NCBI GenBank assembly: GCA_003230435.1
Contig: QIDW01000226.1
Location: 1-12,728 of the forward strand
DNA length: 12,728 bases
From: Acidimicrobiia bacterium
GTDB taxonomy: Bacteria > Actinomycetota > Acidimicrobiia > Spongiisociales > ZC4RG35
Reading direction: 5' to 3'
Positions 6,454 to 12,728 of the stretch are shown here, in pieces. Position 1 is the stretch's first letter; each line of letters starts with the position of its first letter. A program made the translations under genes and the position numbers. The notes under the pieces were generated by a model. That model ran no database searches and was not told the origin of the DNA. It saw only the letters and a program-made list of their open reading frames with translations.

Positions 6454-7650
6454 TCAGACGGGCAAGGCGGGTTGCGCCGCCAGCCGGCGAAACTCATCCT
6501 CGGTTACGAGCCGATGCTGGGAGCTCCCGAGCTGCTTGACGGCGCCGAGCAACTCCGGAAACCGCTCTTCGGGGACGTCTAAGCCCAGTTCATCTACACG
6601 GATTCGGATGCTGTCTATACCGCTCTTCTTGCCGAGGACGATCTCTCTCCTGGCTCTGACGAGCTCGGACGAATACGGCTCCACCGCCTGCGGGTCGTGA
6701 AATTGGCTTGCAACCGCTCCGCTTTCCCGCCGGAACAAGTTGGCACCGGTCACCGGCTTGTACGGCTCGAGTCGATACCCGGAACGCTCCTGAACGAGCT
6801 CCGCCACTTCGGTGATGTGCTCAAAACGAAGATTGGTCTCTGCACCGTACAAAGCCTCGATCGCCAGCGCGAATTCGGCCAGGTTGGCGTTGCCGGCGCG
6901 CTCTCCCATCCCATTCACAGTCCCGTGAATCCAGGATGCACCCGCCCGGACCGCCTCGATGGCGCACGCGGTTGCGAGACCGAAGTCGTTGTGCCCGTGC
7001 CAGTGGATCGGGACTTCCGGACCGAGCCATTCACGGCATCGCCTCACCAGAAACGCCGCGGTTTCGGGGGCAGCGATCCCGAGTGTGTCCACAACGGCAA
7101 TCTCCTGGGCACCCGCCTCGACAGCCGCGCGATAGACCTCCTCCAGAAAAGAGAGGTCCGCCCTGGTCCCGTCAACGCCGAAGAAGCACACGGTCATCCC
7201 CTCGCCGCTGGCGTGGGAAACCGCATCGACGATCCGGCCGATGATCTTCTCGCGGCTGATTCCGTATGCCGCGAGTTTCCCGTCACTCACGGGTGACTCG
7301 ATAACAGCCGCCTTCACTCCCAATTCGATGAGTTGGGAGAGATCCTCAGGCACTGCCCGCGAGAACCCCCATACCTCTGCGTTGAGCCCGGCTTCCATGA
7401 TGAGCTCATACGCCCGTACGTCGTCGGCGGAGACCCGGGCGAATCCCGCCTCGATCCGATCCATGCCGAGCCGGTCGAGAGCGCGAGCGAGTTCCAGCTT
7501 GGCGTCGGGGTCCAAAACGACACCAACCGTCTGCTCCCCATCGCGCAAAGTCGTGTCATAGAGTCCCACCCGGCCCACCTTCTCGAACGGGCCGGTGTCA
7601 ACGACCTCACTGTTCAACGCGCCTGTCCAGACCTTGCTTTGATCGATCAT
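6454..7650 (-). CDS. Homocitrate / isopropylmalate synthase-like DRE-TIM metallolyase
   Basis: A 398-residue enzyme of the HMGL-like TIM-barrel family (homocitrate synthase, 2-isopropylmalate synthase, citramalate synthase), which condense acetyl-CoA with a 2-oxo acid. It shows YDTTLRDGEQ (31-40, with R36, D37 and E39), the metal-binding HGHNDFGLA (218-226, H218 and H220) and NGMGERAGNANLAEF (247-261). The end has the family's IVLGKKSG (337-344). It is short, with no LeuA regulatory domain, so leucine feedback is not expected. In the ESGIH(V/A) segment that usually supplies a catalytic His it reads ESGAVASQ (309-316), so that His is missing. Its ATG overlaps the stop of M24 hydrolase A as ATGA. 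The neighbours are 2-oxo acid reductases and an FAH-family enzyme, not lysine, leucine or nif genes. Condensation in a chain-building step or retro-aldol cleavage are both possible. Confidence 0.82.
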   Translation of the reverse strand: MIDQSKVWTGALNSEVVDTGPFEKVGRVGLYDTTLRDGEQTVGVVLDPDAKLELARALDRLGMDRIEAGFARVSADDVRAYELIMEAGLNAEVWGFSRAVPEDLSQLIELGVKAAVIESPVSDGKLAAYGISREKIIGRIVDAVSHASGEGMTVCFFGVDGTRADLSFLEEVYRAAVEAGAQEIAVVDTLGIAAPETAAFLVRRCREWLGPEVPIHWHGHNDFGLATACAIEAVRAGASWIHGTVNGMGERAGNANLAEFALAIEALYGAETNLRFEHITEVAELVQERSGYRLEPYKPVTGANLFRRESGAVASQFHDPQAVEPYSSELVRARREIVLGKKSGIDSIRIRVDELGLDVPEERFPELLGAVKQLGSSQHRLVTEDEFRRLAAQPALPV

Positions 7651-8819
7651 GTCCGAAAGTCATCCTCATATCGGTTGAGTTTCTCATTGCCGTCTGCAGT
7701 GATCAGAAAATTGTCCTCGAGACGCAAGCCGCCGCCCTCGGGAAAGTAGGTGCCGGGCTCGATCGCGAGCACCATGCCCTCCTCGATCACACCGGGTGCC
7801 GCCCTGTGCGGCCATGGGGGTTCGTGCGCCCTCGCCCCGACGCCGTGAGAGACGGGGTGGGAAGGTTGCAGATATCCAGCGTCGTCGATCTCGGCCCGGA
7901 TCAGCTCATCCAGACCCCCCAGGGTCGCTCCGGGGCGGGCATAAGCAATTGCGCGGTCGAAGATCATGAGAAGGTCGTCTGTCAGCTTGTCGTAACGGGG
8001 AGTGAGCTCACCGACCACCATGTTCTTGGTCAGGTCGTTCCAGTAGCCGTCTACGCAGACCCAGATCTCGAACAGCGTCGGTTCGTTGGCCACGACGACC
8101 TCGTCCTTCGTTGGGGTAAAGGTTCGAATCCCCGGCCCCGACCACACCAGTGAGAAACCACGGGCCATCTTGACCGTGTCGCCAAATCCGATCCCGAGCT
8201 GATGGACATACCCCTCCCACATCGCCCCAAGCTCGGCTGTTTTCATGCCAACCCGGATCTGTGGTTTCACCGCCTCGAGAGCCAGGGTCGCCACCTCGTT
8301 TGCCATCCGCATCCGCTCGATCTCCTGGGTCGTCTTTGTGAGCCGTGCCCGGGTGAGCACGGGAACCGCGTCGATGGGCTCCGACACCGCGTTCATGAGG
8401 GTTGTGAAGTACTCGTAGGTGTAGACGGTGGGCTCGCCCATCATGCGATCGGTGCTCTGTCCGCTCTGTGACAGCTCGATGCCGACTCGGCCGGTCAACC
8501 CACGCTCTTGCAGAACCTGGATGGTCATGTCGAGCGCCCGGTTGAGGGGCGGGCGAGGATCAGTCGGGTCGTAGAAGCGGAACGGTCGCACTTCGGCATC
8601 CCAGGCCATGACCACCGCCTCGTCCTCCTGAGGCTCGAGCACGACGAGCGTCGCCGGTCCTTGGCGGGGGAAAACCGCCATGGCGTATCCCTTCATCGGC
8701 CAGTAGTTGGTGAGATACACAACGTTGTCCGGGGCGCGCACCACAAGGGCATCGAGGTTCTCCTCCGCCATCAACGCCCTGACGCGCTCCAGTTTTATGT
8801 CGTCTACGGGGTAACTCAC
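7647..8819 (-). CDS. M24 family Xaa-Pro peptidase-like hydrolase, copy A
   Basis: A 390-residue protein with an N-terminal creatinase-like domain (about 1-160) and a C-terminal pita-bread catalytic domain (about 165-380). The start is GTG at 8819, with GAGGGG seven bases upstream overlapping the previous stop. The expected five ligands read E251 (LFEIWV, where Asp is usual), D262 (NDLTKN), H325 (SHGVG), E354 (AIEPGTYF) and E368 (RLEDNF). H332 (AHEPP) sits where the family has a substrate-binding His. So the metal site is near-canonical with one Asp-to-Glu change. Family members cleave X-Pro peptides or other C-N bonds (creatine, ectoine). Placement between an FAH-family enzyme and a DRE-TIM synthase argues for a small-molecule substrate. 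The 4-base ATGA overlap with the synthase gene suggests coupled translation. Confidence 0.85.
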   Translation of the reverse strand: MSYPVDDIKLERVRALMAEENLDALVVRAPDNVVYLTNYWPMKGYAMAVFPRQGPATLVVLEPQEDEAVVMAWDAEVRPFRFYDPTDPRPPLNRALDMTIQVLQERGLTGRVGIELSQSGQSTDRMMGEPTVYTYEYFTTLMNAVSEPIDAVPVLTRARLTKTTQEIERMRMANEVATLALEAVKPQIRVGMKTAELGAMWEGYVHQLGIGFGDTVKMARGFSLVWSGPGIRTFTPTKDEVVVANEPTLFEIWVCVDGYWNDLTKNMVVGELTPRYDKLTDDLLMIFDRAIAYARPGATLGGLDELIRAEIDDAGYLQPSHPVSHGVGARAHEPPWPHRAAPGVIEEGMVLAIEPGTYFPEGGGLRLEDNFLITADGNEKLNRYEDDFRT

Positions 8820-8829
8820 GGTAGACCCC

Positions 8830-9720
8830 TCAAGCAGGCAGAGGAGCAGGCGCTCCGTGAGCCTGTTCCCACGAAATCACCGGATTCCGCAAGATCCCTA
8901 TTCTCTCGATCTCGCACTCCATCACGTCGCCAGGTTTGAGAAAGTAGTCGGCGGCATCGGGGCGGAATGCCGCGACTCCCGACACCGTGCCTGTCGAGAC
9001 GATGTCGCCGGCGCTGTACCCCATGGCCGAGTAGTGGGCGATGATCTCGGGAATGGTGACCGACATCTGCCCGGAATGAGACACCTGGCGGGGCTCGCCA
9101 TTGACCCGAAGCTCCATGGCCAGATCATGAGGATCCCCAACCTCATCCGGGGTCACTATCCAGGGCCCCACCGGGCAGAATGTGTCGATTGCCTTGCAGA
9201 AGCTGAACACACCAGACTTCATCTCATCACGCTGGATGTCTCGGGCCGTGACGTCGTTGAAGATGACATAACCCCCGATGTAGTCCTCCGCCTCATCCGG
9301 CCCGAAGTGCTTGCCCGCCTTCTTGATGACAATCGCCAGCTCGAGCTCGTAGTCCAGCTCCGAGGTGAGATGGTCGGGGTACACCACCGGCGCTTCGGGA
9401 CCGATGATCGCATCGACGTTTTGGAAGAAGACGATCCAGGGCGCGATCTCATGAGACCATCCGACCCGTTTCGACTCCTCCTCATGCTCCCGGAAGTTCC
9501 CCGCGGTATGAAAGAACTTCTTGGGGATTATCGGCGCCTCCAGTTTCACCTCGGCCAGTGCCAGCTCAGGCCCGGTCGTGGCACGGGCCAAATCGAGCCC
9601 GGCTTCTCCCATCTCGAAGAGGCTGCGCATGTCTGGCACGTCCAGCGCCACCACCGCGTCGTCCCGGATCACCCCAGGTCGGAAGGCTCCGGATTTATCC
9701 TCGAAAGTTGCCAATCTCAT
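8830..9720 (-). CDS. Fumarylacetoacetate hydrolase family protein
   Basis: A 296-residue FAH-superfamily enzyme. The N-terminal domain (about 1-60) is followed by the FAH fold with TAGNFREHEEE (72-82, catalytic-type H79) and LDYELELAIVI (122-132, metal ligands E125 and E127). FNDVTARDIQ (154-163) supplies the third ligand D156. K176 and GPW (185-187) also fit, and GTVSGVA (244-250) stands where GTPSGV is usual. Members cleave C-C bonds of acylpyruvates, decarboxylate oxaloacetate-like acids or hydrate 2-oxo-enoates, with Mg or Mn. All visible ligands are intact, so it is probably active, most likely on a 2,4-dioxo or 2-oxo acid from this pathway. It starts at ATG 9720, overlapping the stop of the deacylase gene by 4 bases (ATGA), and ends 10 bases before M24 hydrolase A. 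Confidence 0.88.
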   Translation of the reverse strand: MRLATFEDKSGAFRPGVIRDDAVVALDVPDMRSLFEMGEAGLDLARATTGPELALAEVKLEAPIIPKKFFHTAGNFREHEEESKRVGWSHEIAPWIVFFQNVDAIIGPEAPVVYPDHLTSELDYELELAIVIKKAGKHFGPDEAEDYIGGYVIFNDVTARDIQRDEMKSGVFSFCKAIDTFCPVGPWIVTPDEVGDPHDLAMELRVNGEPRQVSHSGQMSVTIPEIIAHYSAMGYSAGDIVSTGTVSGVAAFRPDAADYFLKPGDVMECEIERIGILRNPVISWEQAHGAPAPLPA

Positions 9721-10964
9721 TGTTCAACCCCACAAAAGTCGACTGCGGCAAGGGCATAGGAGCGGGCAATGTTGATCAGCGATTCGATTGGCACACTCTC
9801 TCCTTCCGGCCCGGGGAGGCCACTCGCAATCGGCCCGTAGTTCAGCGACGGTACCCCGTACCGGCTCAAGGTGCCCGCATCGGATCCCCATCTCACGTAG
9901 TCGAACTCCGGGGGTCTGCCGTAGACCTGCTCGTGACCTCTGACAACCGACTGCACCAGACGGTGATCGGGTGCGATCTCCGAGCCGGGCGCCGTCACGA
10001 ATAGCTCTCCCTCGATGCCGTAGTCGGGAAAGGTGGCCATGAGAGACCGGAGCAATTCCCGAAACTCACGGTCGGTTTCGACCATTGAAATTGTGGGAGG
10101 CACTCGAATGTCGAGGAACAGGTCCGTCCGCTGCGGTGTCCGGCTCAAACGCCAAGGGAAGCCGCCCCGGACCGCGCCGACGCCGACCAGCCCGCTTCGT
10201 CCCTTATAGGTGCTGCGCTCCTCCCAGTCGGTGATCCACGGCCGGACTGCCTCGATGACCCCCTGCATGCGGATGATCGAATTCTCGTCGAGCTCTCCCT
10301 CACTGAAAGCCGTGTGCTTGAAGGATCCTGTCGTCGAGATCCTGGCCCACGCAGACCCCCAATGGCCGAGAGCGACGCGCTCCTCGGTGGGCTCACCGAG
10401 AATGCAGCCGTCGGCAAGCACTCCGTGAACAACCAAGTGGCGTGTGCCGTACCCGTAGCCGCGGTAGTCACTGCCACTGAACTCGGCTCCCCACTGTGCC
10501 TTCTCGATCTCGCCACAGACCCCTGCAATGACGACGTCGCCTGACAGTCGAACCCCCGCGTCCTGTAAGGCGCGGACCGCTTCCAAATAGCAGGCCACAG
10601 CCCCCTTCATGTTCATGATGCCCAGGCCCACGACCGCCCCGTCGACAATGACCGGCTCGGGCTTGTATCCGTGCCCGGTCAGCCATGACTCCTCGCCAGA
10701 ATACGAAGTGTCGAGATGGCCGTTGAACATCAGCGAGGGCCCTTCTCCGGCTCCGGGAAGCCGGCCTACGGCGTTGGCCCTTCCCTCCTCGACATGCTGA
10801 AGCACCGAGTCGAGACCAGCGGATTGCATGGCTCCTCTGAGGTAGACGGCGACTTCCAGCTCGGACCCGGTTGGGCTCGGTATCGCCACCAGATCACTGG
10901 CGGTGGCAACCAGACGGTCCGTGTCGACGGCATCCTGGATTCGCTGGCGAAGCTCGGTGGACAT
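9717..10964 (-). CDS. M20-family (ArgE/DapE/CPG2-like) deacylase or peptidase
   Basis: A 415-residue amidohydrolase of the M20 family. The ATG at 10964 is preferred because AGGGA lies 9 bases upstream; a TTG at 10973 gives three more residues and overlaps the previous stop as TTGA. Numbering from the TTG, it shows NGHLDTS (84-90, first ligand H86 and D88), GLGIMNMKGA (116-125), CGEIEKA (153-159), ILGEPT (191-196, ligand E194), a lid-domain H220 and WGSDAGTL (362-369). Compared with DapE and CPG2, the bridging Asp of the DMKG motif is Asn121. The second acidic residue of the EE pair is Ile156, and the C-terminal ligand His is not visible (GPEGESVPIESL). One metal may therefore be lost or differently held. 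Such enzymes remove N-acyl groups or cleave amides of amino acids; the substrate here is unknown. Confidence 0.83.
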   Translation of the reverse strand: MSTELRQRIQDAVDTDRLVATASDLVAIPSPTGSELEVAVYLRGAMQSAGLDSVLQHVEEGRANAVGRLPGAGEGPSLMFNGHLDTSYSGEESWLTGHGYKPEPVIVDGAVVGLGIMNMKGAVACYLEAVRALQDAGVRLSGDVVIAGVCGEIEKAQWGAEFSGSDYRGYGYGTRHLVVHGVLADGCILGEPTEERVALGHWGSAWARISTTGSFKHTAFSEGELDENSIIRMQGVIEAVRPWITDWEERSTYKGRSGLVGVGAVRGGFPWRLSRTPQRTDLFLDIRVPPTISMVETDREFRELLRSLMATFPDYGIEGELFVTAPGSEIAPDHRLVQSVVRGHEQVYGRPPEFDYVRWGSDAGTLSRYGVPSLNYGPIASGLPGPEGESVPIESLINIARSYALAAVDFCGVEQ

Positions 10965-10969
10965 CTCGG

Positions 10970-12031
10970 TCAATCCCTGAAGGCGGGGAGGACTTCGCTC
11001 CCGAACAGCTCGAGTTGGCCGTCGCGGTCATCTCCCCAGATTTCCAACATGATATGCGTGCAACCTGCTTCGCGATACTCGGCGATCGCATCGATGCAAT
11101 CCTGCGGAGTACCTGCTATCGGTTTCGCCTTGTCCAGGATCTCGTCTGTCACTTCGGTTTTGGCAGCCAAGCGACCGCCCCGCTCCATTGCTTCGGCTAT
11201 GGGACGGAGCTCATCAAAGGTGAGTCCTGCCCGGTCGAGCAGTATGTCGGCCGAACCTTGGATATTCTGAACTTTGTTGGCCAGGTACATGGCTGCGATC
11301 TCCCTGGCGCCGTCCCGCCCCTTATCCCGATCATCGGGGTGGATCGAAGCAACAATGGTGCAACCAATGTCGACCTCGCTCGGATCGCGCCCGACACGAT
11401 CCGCTCCGATGGCGACGTTCTGCTTGGCGTAGCGGACAAAGCCCGGTGTGGTGATGCTCGGTGTCAACAGACCGTCGGCGATCTCTCCGGCCGTCTGCTG
11501 CATTCGGGGACCGGTTCCTGCCATGTAGATCGGCACCGCGTCGCGTGGCGCCTCGGTGTCCGGCGGCATTTCAGGGACCCGGGCGGTGAACACCTTTCCC
11601 TCATAGTCGAGGGCCTCGCCGGCGAGTATTCCGCGAACGATCTCGATGCTCTCGACAATCGAGGTCCGGGGAAGGTCAGGATCTCCTATCTCGCGCATGA
11701 AGATCTTCGAAGCGCCGAAACCCAGGTAGAACCGGCCGGGACCCGCCGCCTCTTGAGTAACCCGAGCATCCATGGCCACCTGGATCGGATGACGGCTGTA
11801 GGGCGAGATGATGCCCCAACCGATCGCGATCCGACTGGTCCGGTCTGCTATCAGCGCCGACAGCGCGGTGGTCGACCGGGCCTCCATCGAGTGTTTCCGC
11901 CACCAGGGATAGGCCTCGGCCAGCCAAATCGTATCGAACCCGGCTCTGTCCATGGTGGAGGCATGCCGCAGAACCTCGTGCAGCGGTTCCATGGTGAGCT
12001 GCATGACGCCTATGCGAAACGGGACGGTCAA
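10970..12031 (-). CDS. LLM class flavin/F420-dependent oxidoreductase (copy A)
   Basis: A 353-residue TIM-barrel protein of the luciferase-like superfamily. The start is TTG at 12031, chosen because AAGGAG sits 7 bases before it; the first ATG in frame (12004) would remove the first barrel strand FRIGVMQL. Family blocks are MDRAGFDTIWLAEAYPWW (27-44), SRIAIGWGIISPYSRHP (66-82), GRFYLGFGASKIF (99-111), VPIYMAGTGPRMQQTAGEIADGLL (166-189) and near the end AGCTHIML (322-329). The pattern resembles Mer-like F420-dependent members more than bacterial luciferase. It lacks the family's Cys or other residues that would name a known substrate. It lies 72 bases after the NTF2-like gene, and its stop overlaps or lies just ahead of the deacylase start. 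It could open the pathway by oxygenating or dehydrogenating the substrate, with copy B acting later (inference). Confidence 0.88.
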   Translation of the reverse strand: MTVPFRIGVMQLTMEPLHEVLRHASTMDRAGFDTIWLAEAYPWWRKHSMEARSTTALSALIADRTSRIAIGWGIISPYSRHPIQVAMDARVTQEAAGPGRFYLGFGASKIFMREIGDPDLPRTSIVESIEIVRGILAGEALDYEGKVFTARVPEMPPDTEAPRDAVPIYMAGTGPRMQQTAGEIADGLLTPSITTPGFVRYAKQNVAIGADRVGRDPSEVDIGCTIVASIHPDDRDKGRDGAREIAAMYLANKVQNIQGSADILLDRAGLTFDELRPIAEAMERGGRLAAKTEVTDEILDKAKPIAGTPQDCIDAIAEYREAGCTHIMLEIWGDDRDGQLELFGSEVLPAFRD

Positions 12032-12038
12032 GGTCGGT

Positions 12039-12044
12039 CTCCTT
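12039..12044 (-). promoter_or_regulatory. Ribosome binding site for a TTG start
   Basis: AAGGAG on the minus strand, 7 bases before the TTG at 12031. It decides the start of LLM oxidoreductase A and is the strongest ribosome site within the operon. Confidence 0.65.
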
Positions 12045-12103
12045 GGCTACGGCCGAACCAATCATCGCCCCGCTCCATCGGCAACGCGTCGAGACGGAAT
12101 GGC

Positions 12104-12487
12104 CTATTCGCCGGCAGCGAGATCTCCCCACGCATTGTCGATCACGAACCTCCATGATCCATCGTCTTGTTGGCGCGCGATTTCTGCTGTCAGCGAGCCC
12201 ATTTCTATCGCGTTGCCATCGGGGTCGGTCCCGGTGAGCGACCAGCGGTTGATCAGGTAGGCAAGATCGTCGACTACGACACTTGTTTTCGTGTCCAGTT
12301 TGATGGTTCCCCCAACGTCCAGATAGCCCTGGAGGGCGGAACCGATCTCATCGCGGCCATGTACAACTACGCCTGGCTCCGGAATCAAGGCCGCGTCCGG
12401 TTCGTACAACGCGAGCAGTCCATCGAGGTCACCGGCATTGAAGGCTTCTTCGAACTGGCGGTGGAGTTGTTCGGGATTCGTCGACAT
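12104..12487 (-). CDS. NTF2-like / SnoaL-like (DUF4440 type) protein
   Basis: A 127-residue single-domain protein. The N-terminal helix and turn QFEEAFNAGDLDGLLALYEPDA (11-32) lead into IPEPGVVVHGRDEIGSAL (35-52), and the sequence closes with the strand SWRFVIDNAWG (111-121). This is the usual order in the SnoaL/ketosteroid-isomerase-like DUF4440 group. The fold makes a cone-shaped pocket; members include isomerases, cyclases and proteins with no known reaction. The ATG at 12487 is preceded by a GAGAGG stretch, though at a slightly long distance. As the first gene of the ten-gene run it may act on the pathway substrate or an early intermediate. No catalytic Asp/Tyr pair of true ketosteroid isomerase can be assigned with confidence. 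Confidence 0.83.
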   Translation of the reverse strand: MSTNPEQLHRQFEEAFNAGDLDGLLALYEPDAALIPEPGVVVHGRDEIGSALQGYLDVGGTIKLDTKTSVVVDDLAYLINRWSLTGTDPDGNAIEMGSLTAEIARQQDDGSWRFVIDNAWGDLAAGE

Positions 12488-12588
12488 GAGACACCTCTCT
12501 CTTGAATACCTGATCGGGAACCTAGTGGGACCGTCGGCATCCTATCGGGGTCAATGTCGTGATCAGGCAGGCTCGCCGGCTTCAACAT
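12385..12588 (-). other. Possible 67-codon upstream ORF with strong ribosome site (doubtful)
   Basis: An ATG at 12588 sits 6 bases after GAGGAGGTG, the best Shine-Dalgarno match near this end of the window. The frame runs 67 codons to a stop at 12385 and overlaps the first 103 bases of the NTF2-like gene in another frame. The peptide begins MLKPASLPDHDIDPDRMP and resembles nothing I know. Its second half is the out-of-frame reading of the NTF2-like gene, so at most the first 34 codons would be free sequence. It could be a leader peptide that feeds ribosomes to the operon, the remnant of a broken gene, or chance. I do not claim it as a gene. Confidence 0.15.
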
Positions 12589-12728
12589 CGGTGTCACCTC
12601 CTCAGACGAAGGCCGATCTGAATGCGCCACCTCATCTACCACGAGCCCCTCGAAGTCCCCTGACCGCACCGAGTATCGTGAATGACGACTGACAATCTCT
12701 CCCAAACTGCCGAGATAGGACTGCGCCG
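12488..12728 (-). other. Upstream region of the ten-gene operon
   Basis: 241 bases to the right window edge without a convincing gene. It should hold the promoter of the minus-strand operon. I see no good -35/-10 pair. Candidates such as GATACT (minus strand, 12677-12672) lack a matching partner. There is a 7-base inverted repeat, CCTGATC at 12509-12515 and GATCAGG at 12561-12567, that might be an operator half-site pair or chance. A purine-rich GAGGAGGTG at 12603-12595 looks like a strong ribosome site in front of an ATG at 12588. Confidence 0.35.

Noticed and set aside
6454..7650. Naming the synthase nifV, leuA or lysS
   Set aside because: No nitrogenase, leucine or lysine gene is nearby and a conserved His is missing, so a specific name is not supported.
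8857..9759. 300-codon open frame on the plus strand
   Set aside because: Antisense to the FAH-family gene, whose metal ligands are all readable on the minus strand.
10871..12157. 428-codon open frame on the plus strand
   Set aside because: It lies opposite LLM oxidoreductase A and part of the deacylase. The translation has no family motif and a composition rich in Arg, His, Gly and Pro, as expected for an antisense reading of a high-GC gene.

Overview
The window looks like part of a high-GC bacterial chromosome (about 60% GC by eye) that uses GTG and TTG starts freely. It carries two luciferase-like (LLM) oxidoreductases of the kind often F420-dependent and the end of an aerobic-CO-dehydrogenase/xanthine-dehydrogenase-type molybdenum hydroxylase. 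That gene content fits an environmental actinobacterium (for example Acidimicrobiia) or a Chloroflexi lineage such as SAR202. No marker gene is present, so this placement is inference. There is no tRNA, rRNA, CRISPR array, transposase or phage gene in view.

Left part (1-2273, plus strand): a short oxidation module. It holds the last 63 codons of a CoxL/XdhA-type molybdopterin subunit, a CoxG-like SRPBCC protein and a 524-residue FAD oxidoreductase of the phytoene-desaturase/amine-oxidase type. It runs head-on into the next unit with only 25 bases between the two stop codons.

Right part (2299-12487, minus strand): ten genes in one direction with gaps of -4 to 72 bases, so probably one operon read from right to left. 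In transcription order they are: NTF2/SnoaL-like protein, LLM oxidoreductase A, M20-type deacylase, fumarylacetoacetate-hydrolase-family enzyme, M24 hydrolase A, homocitrate/isopropylmalate-synthase-like enzyme, ketopantoate-reductase-like enzyme A, ketopantoate-reductase-like enzyme B, M24 hydrolase B, LLM oxidoreductase B. Three families (LLM, M24, ketopantoate reductase) each occur twice, and the copies are in mirrored order around the reductase pair. Junctions overlap by 4 bases at two or three places, which suggests translational coupling.

None of the enzymes is a safe fit to the textbook member of its family. M24-B and the M20 protein have substitutions at expected metal ligands, the synthase lacks a His usually seen after its barrel, and the two reductases differ at the residue that normally reads the NADPH phosphate. 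The best overall reading is an undescribed catabolic pathway. In it flavin (and perhaps molybdenum) oxidation of an organic substrate would be followed by C-N hydrolysis (M20, M24), C-C cleavage or condensation (FAH family, DRE-TIM enzyme) and reduction of 2-oxo acids (KPR family). The substrate cannot be named from sequence. The stretch 12488-12728 is upstream of the operon and probably holds its promoter.
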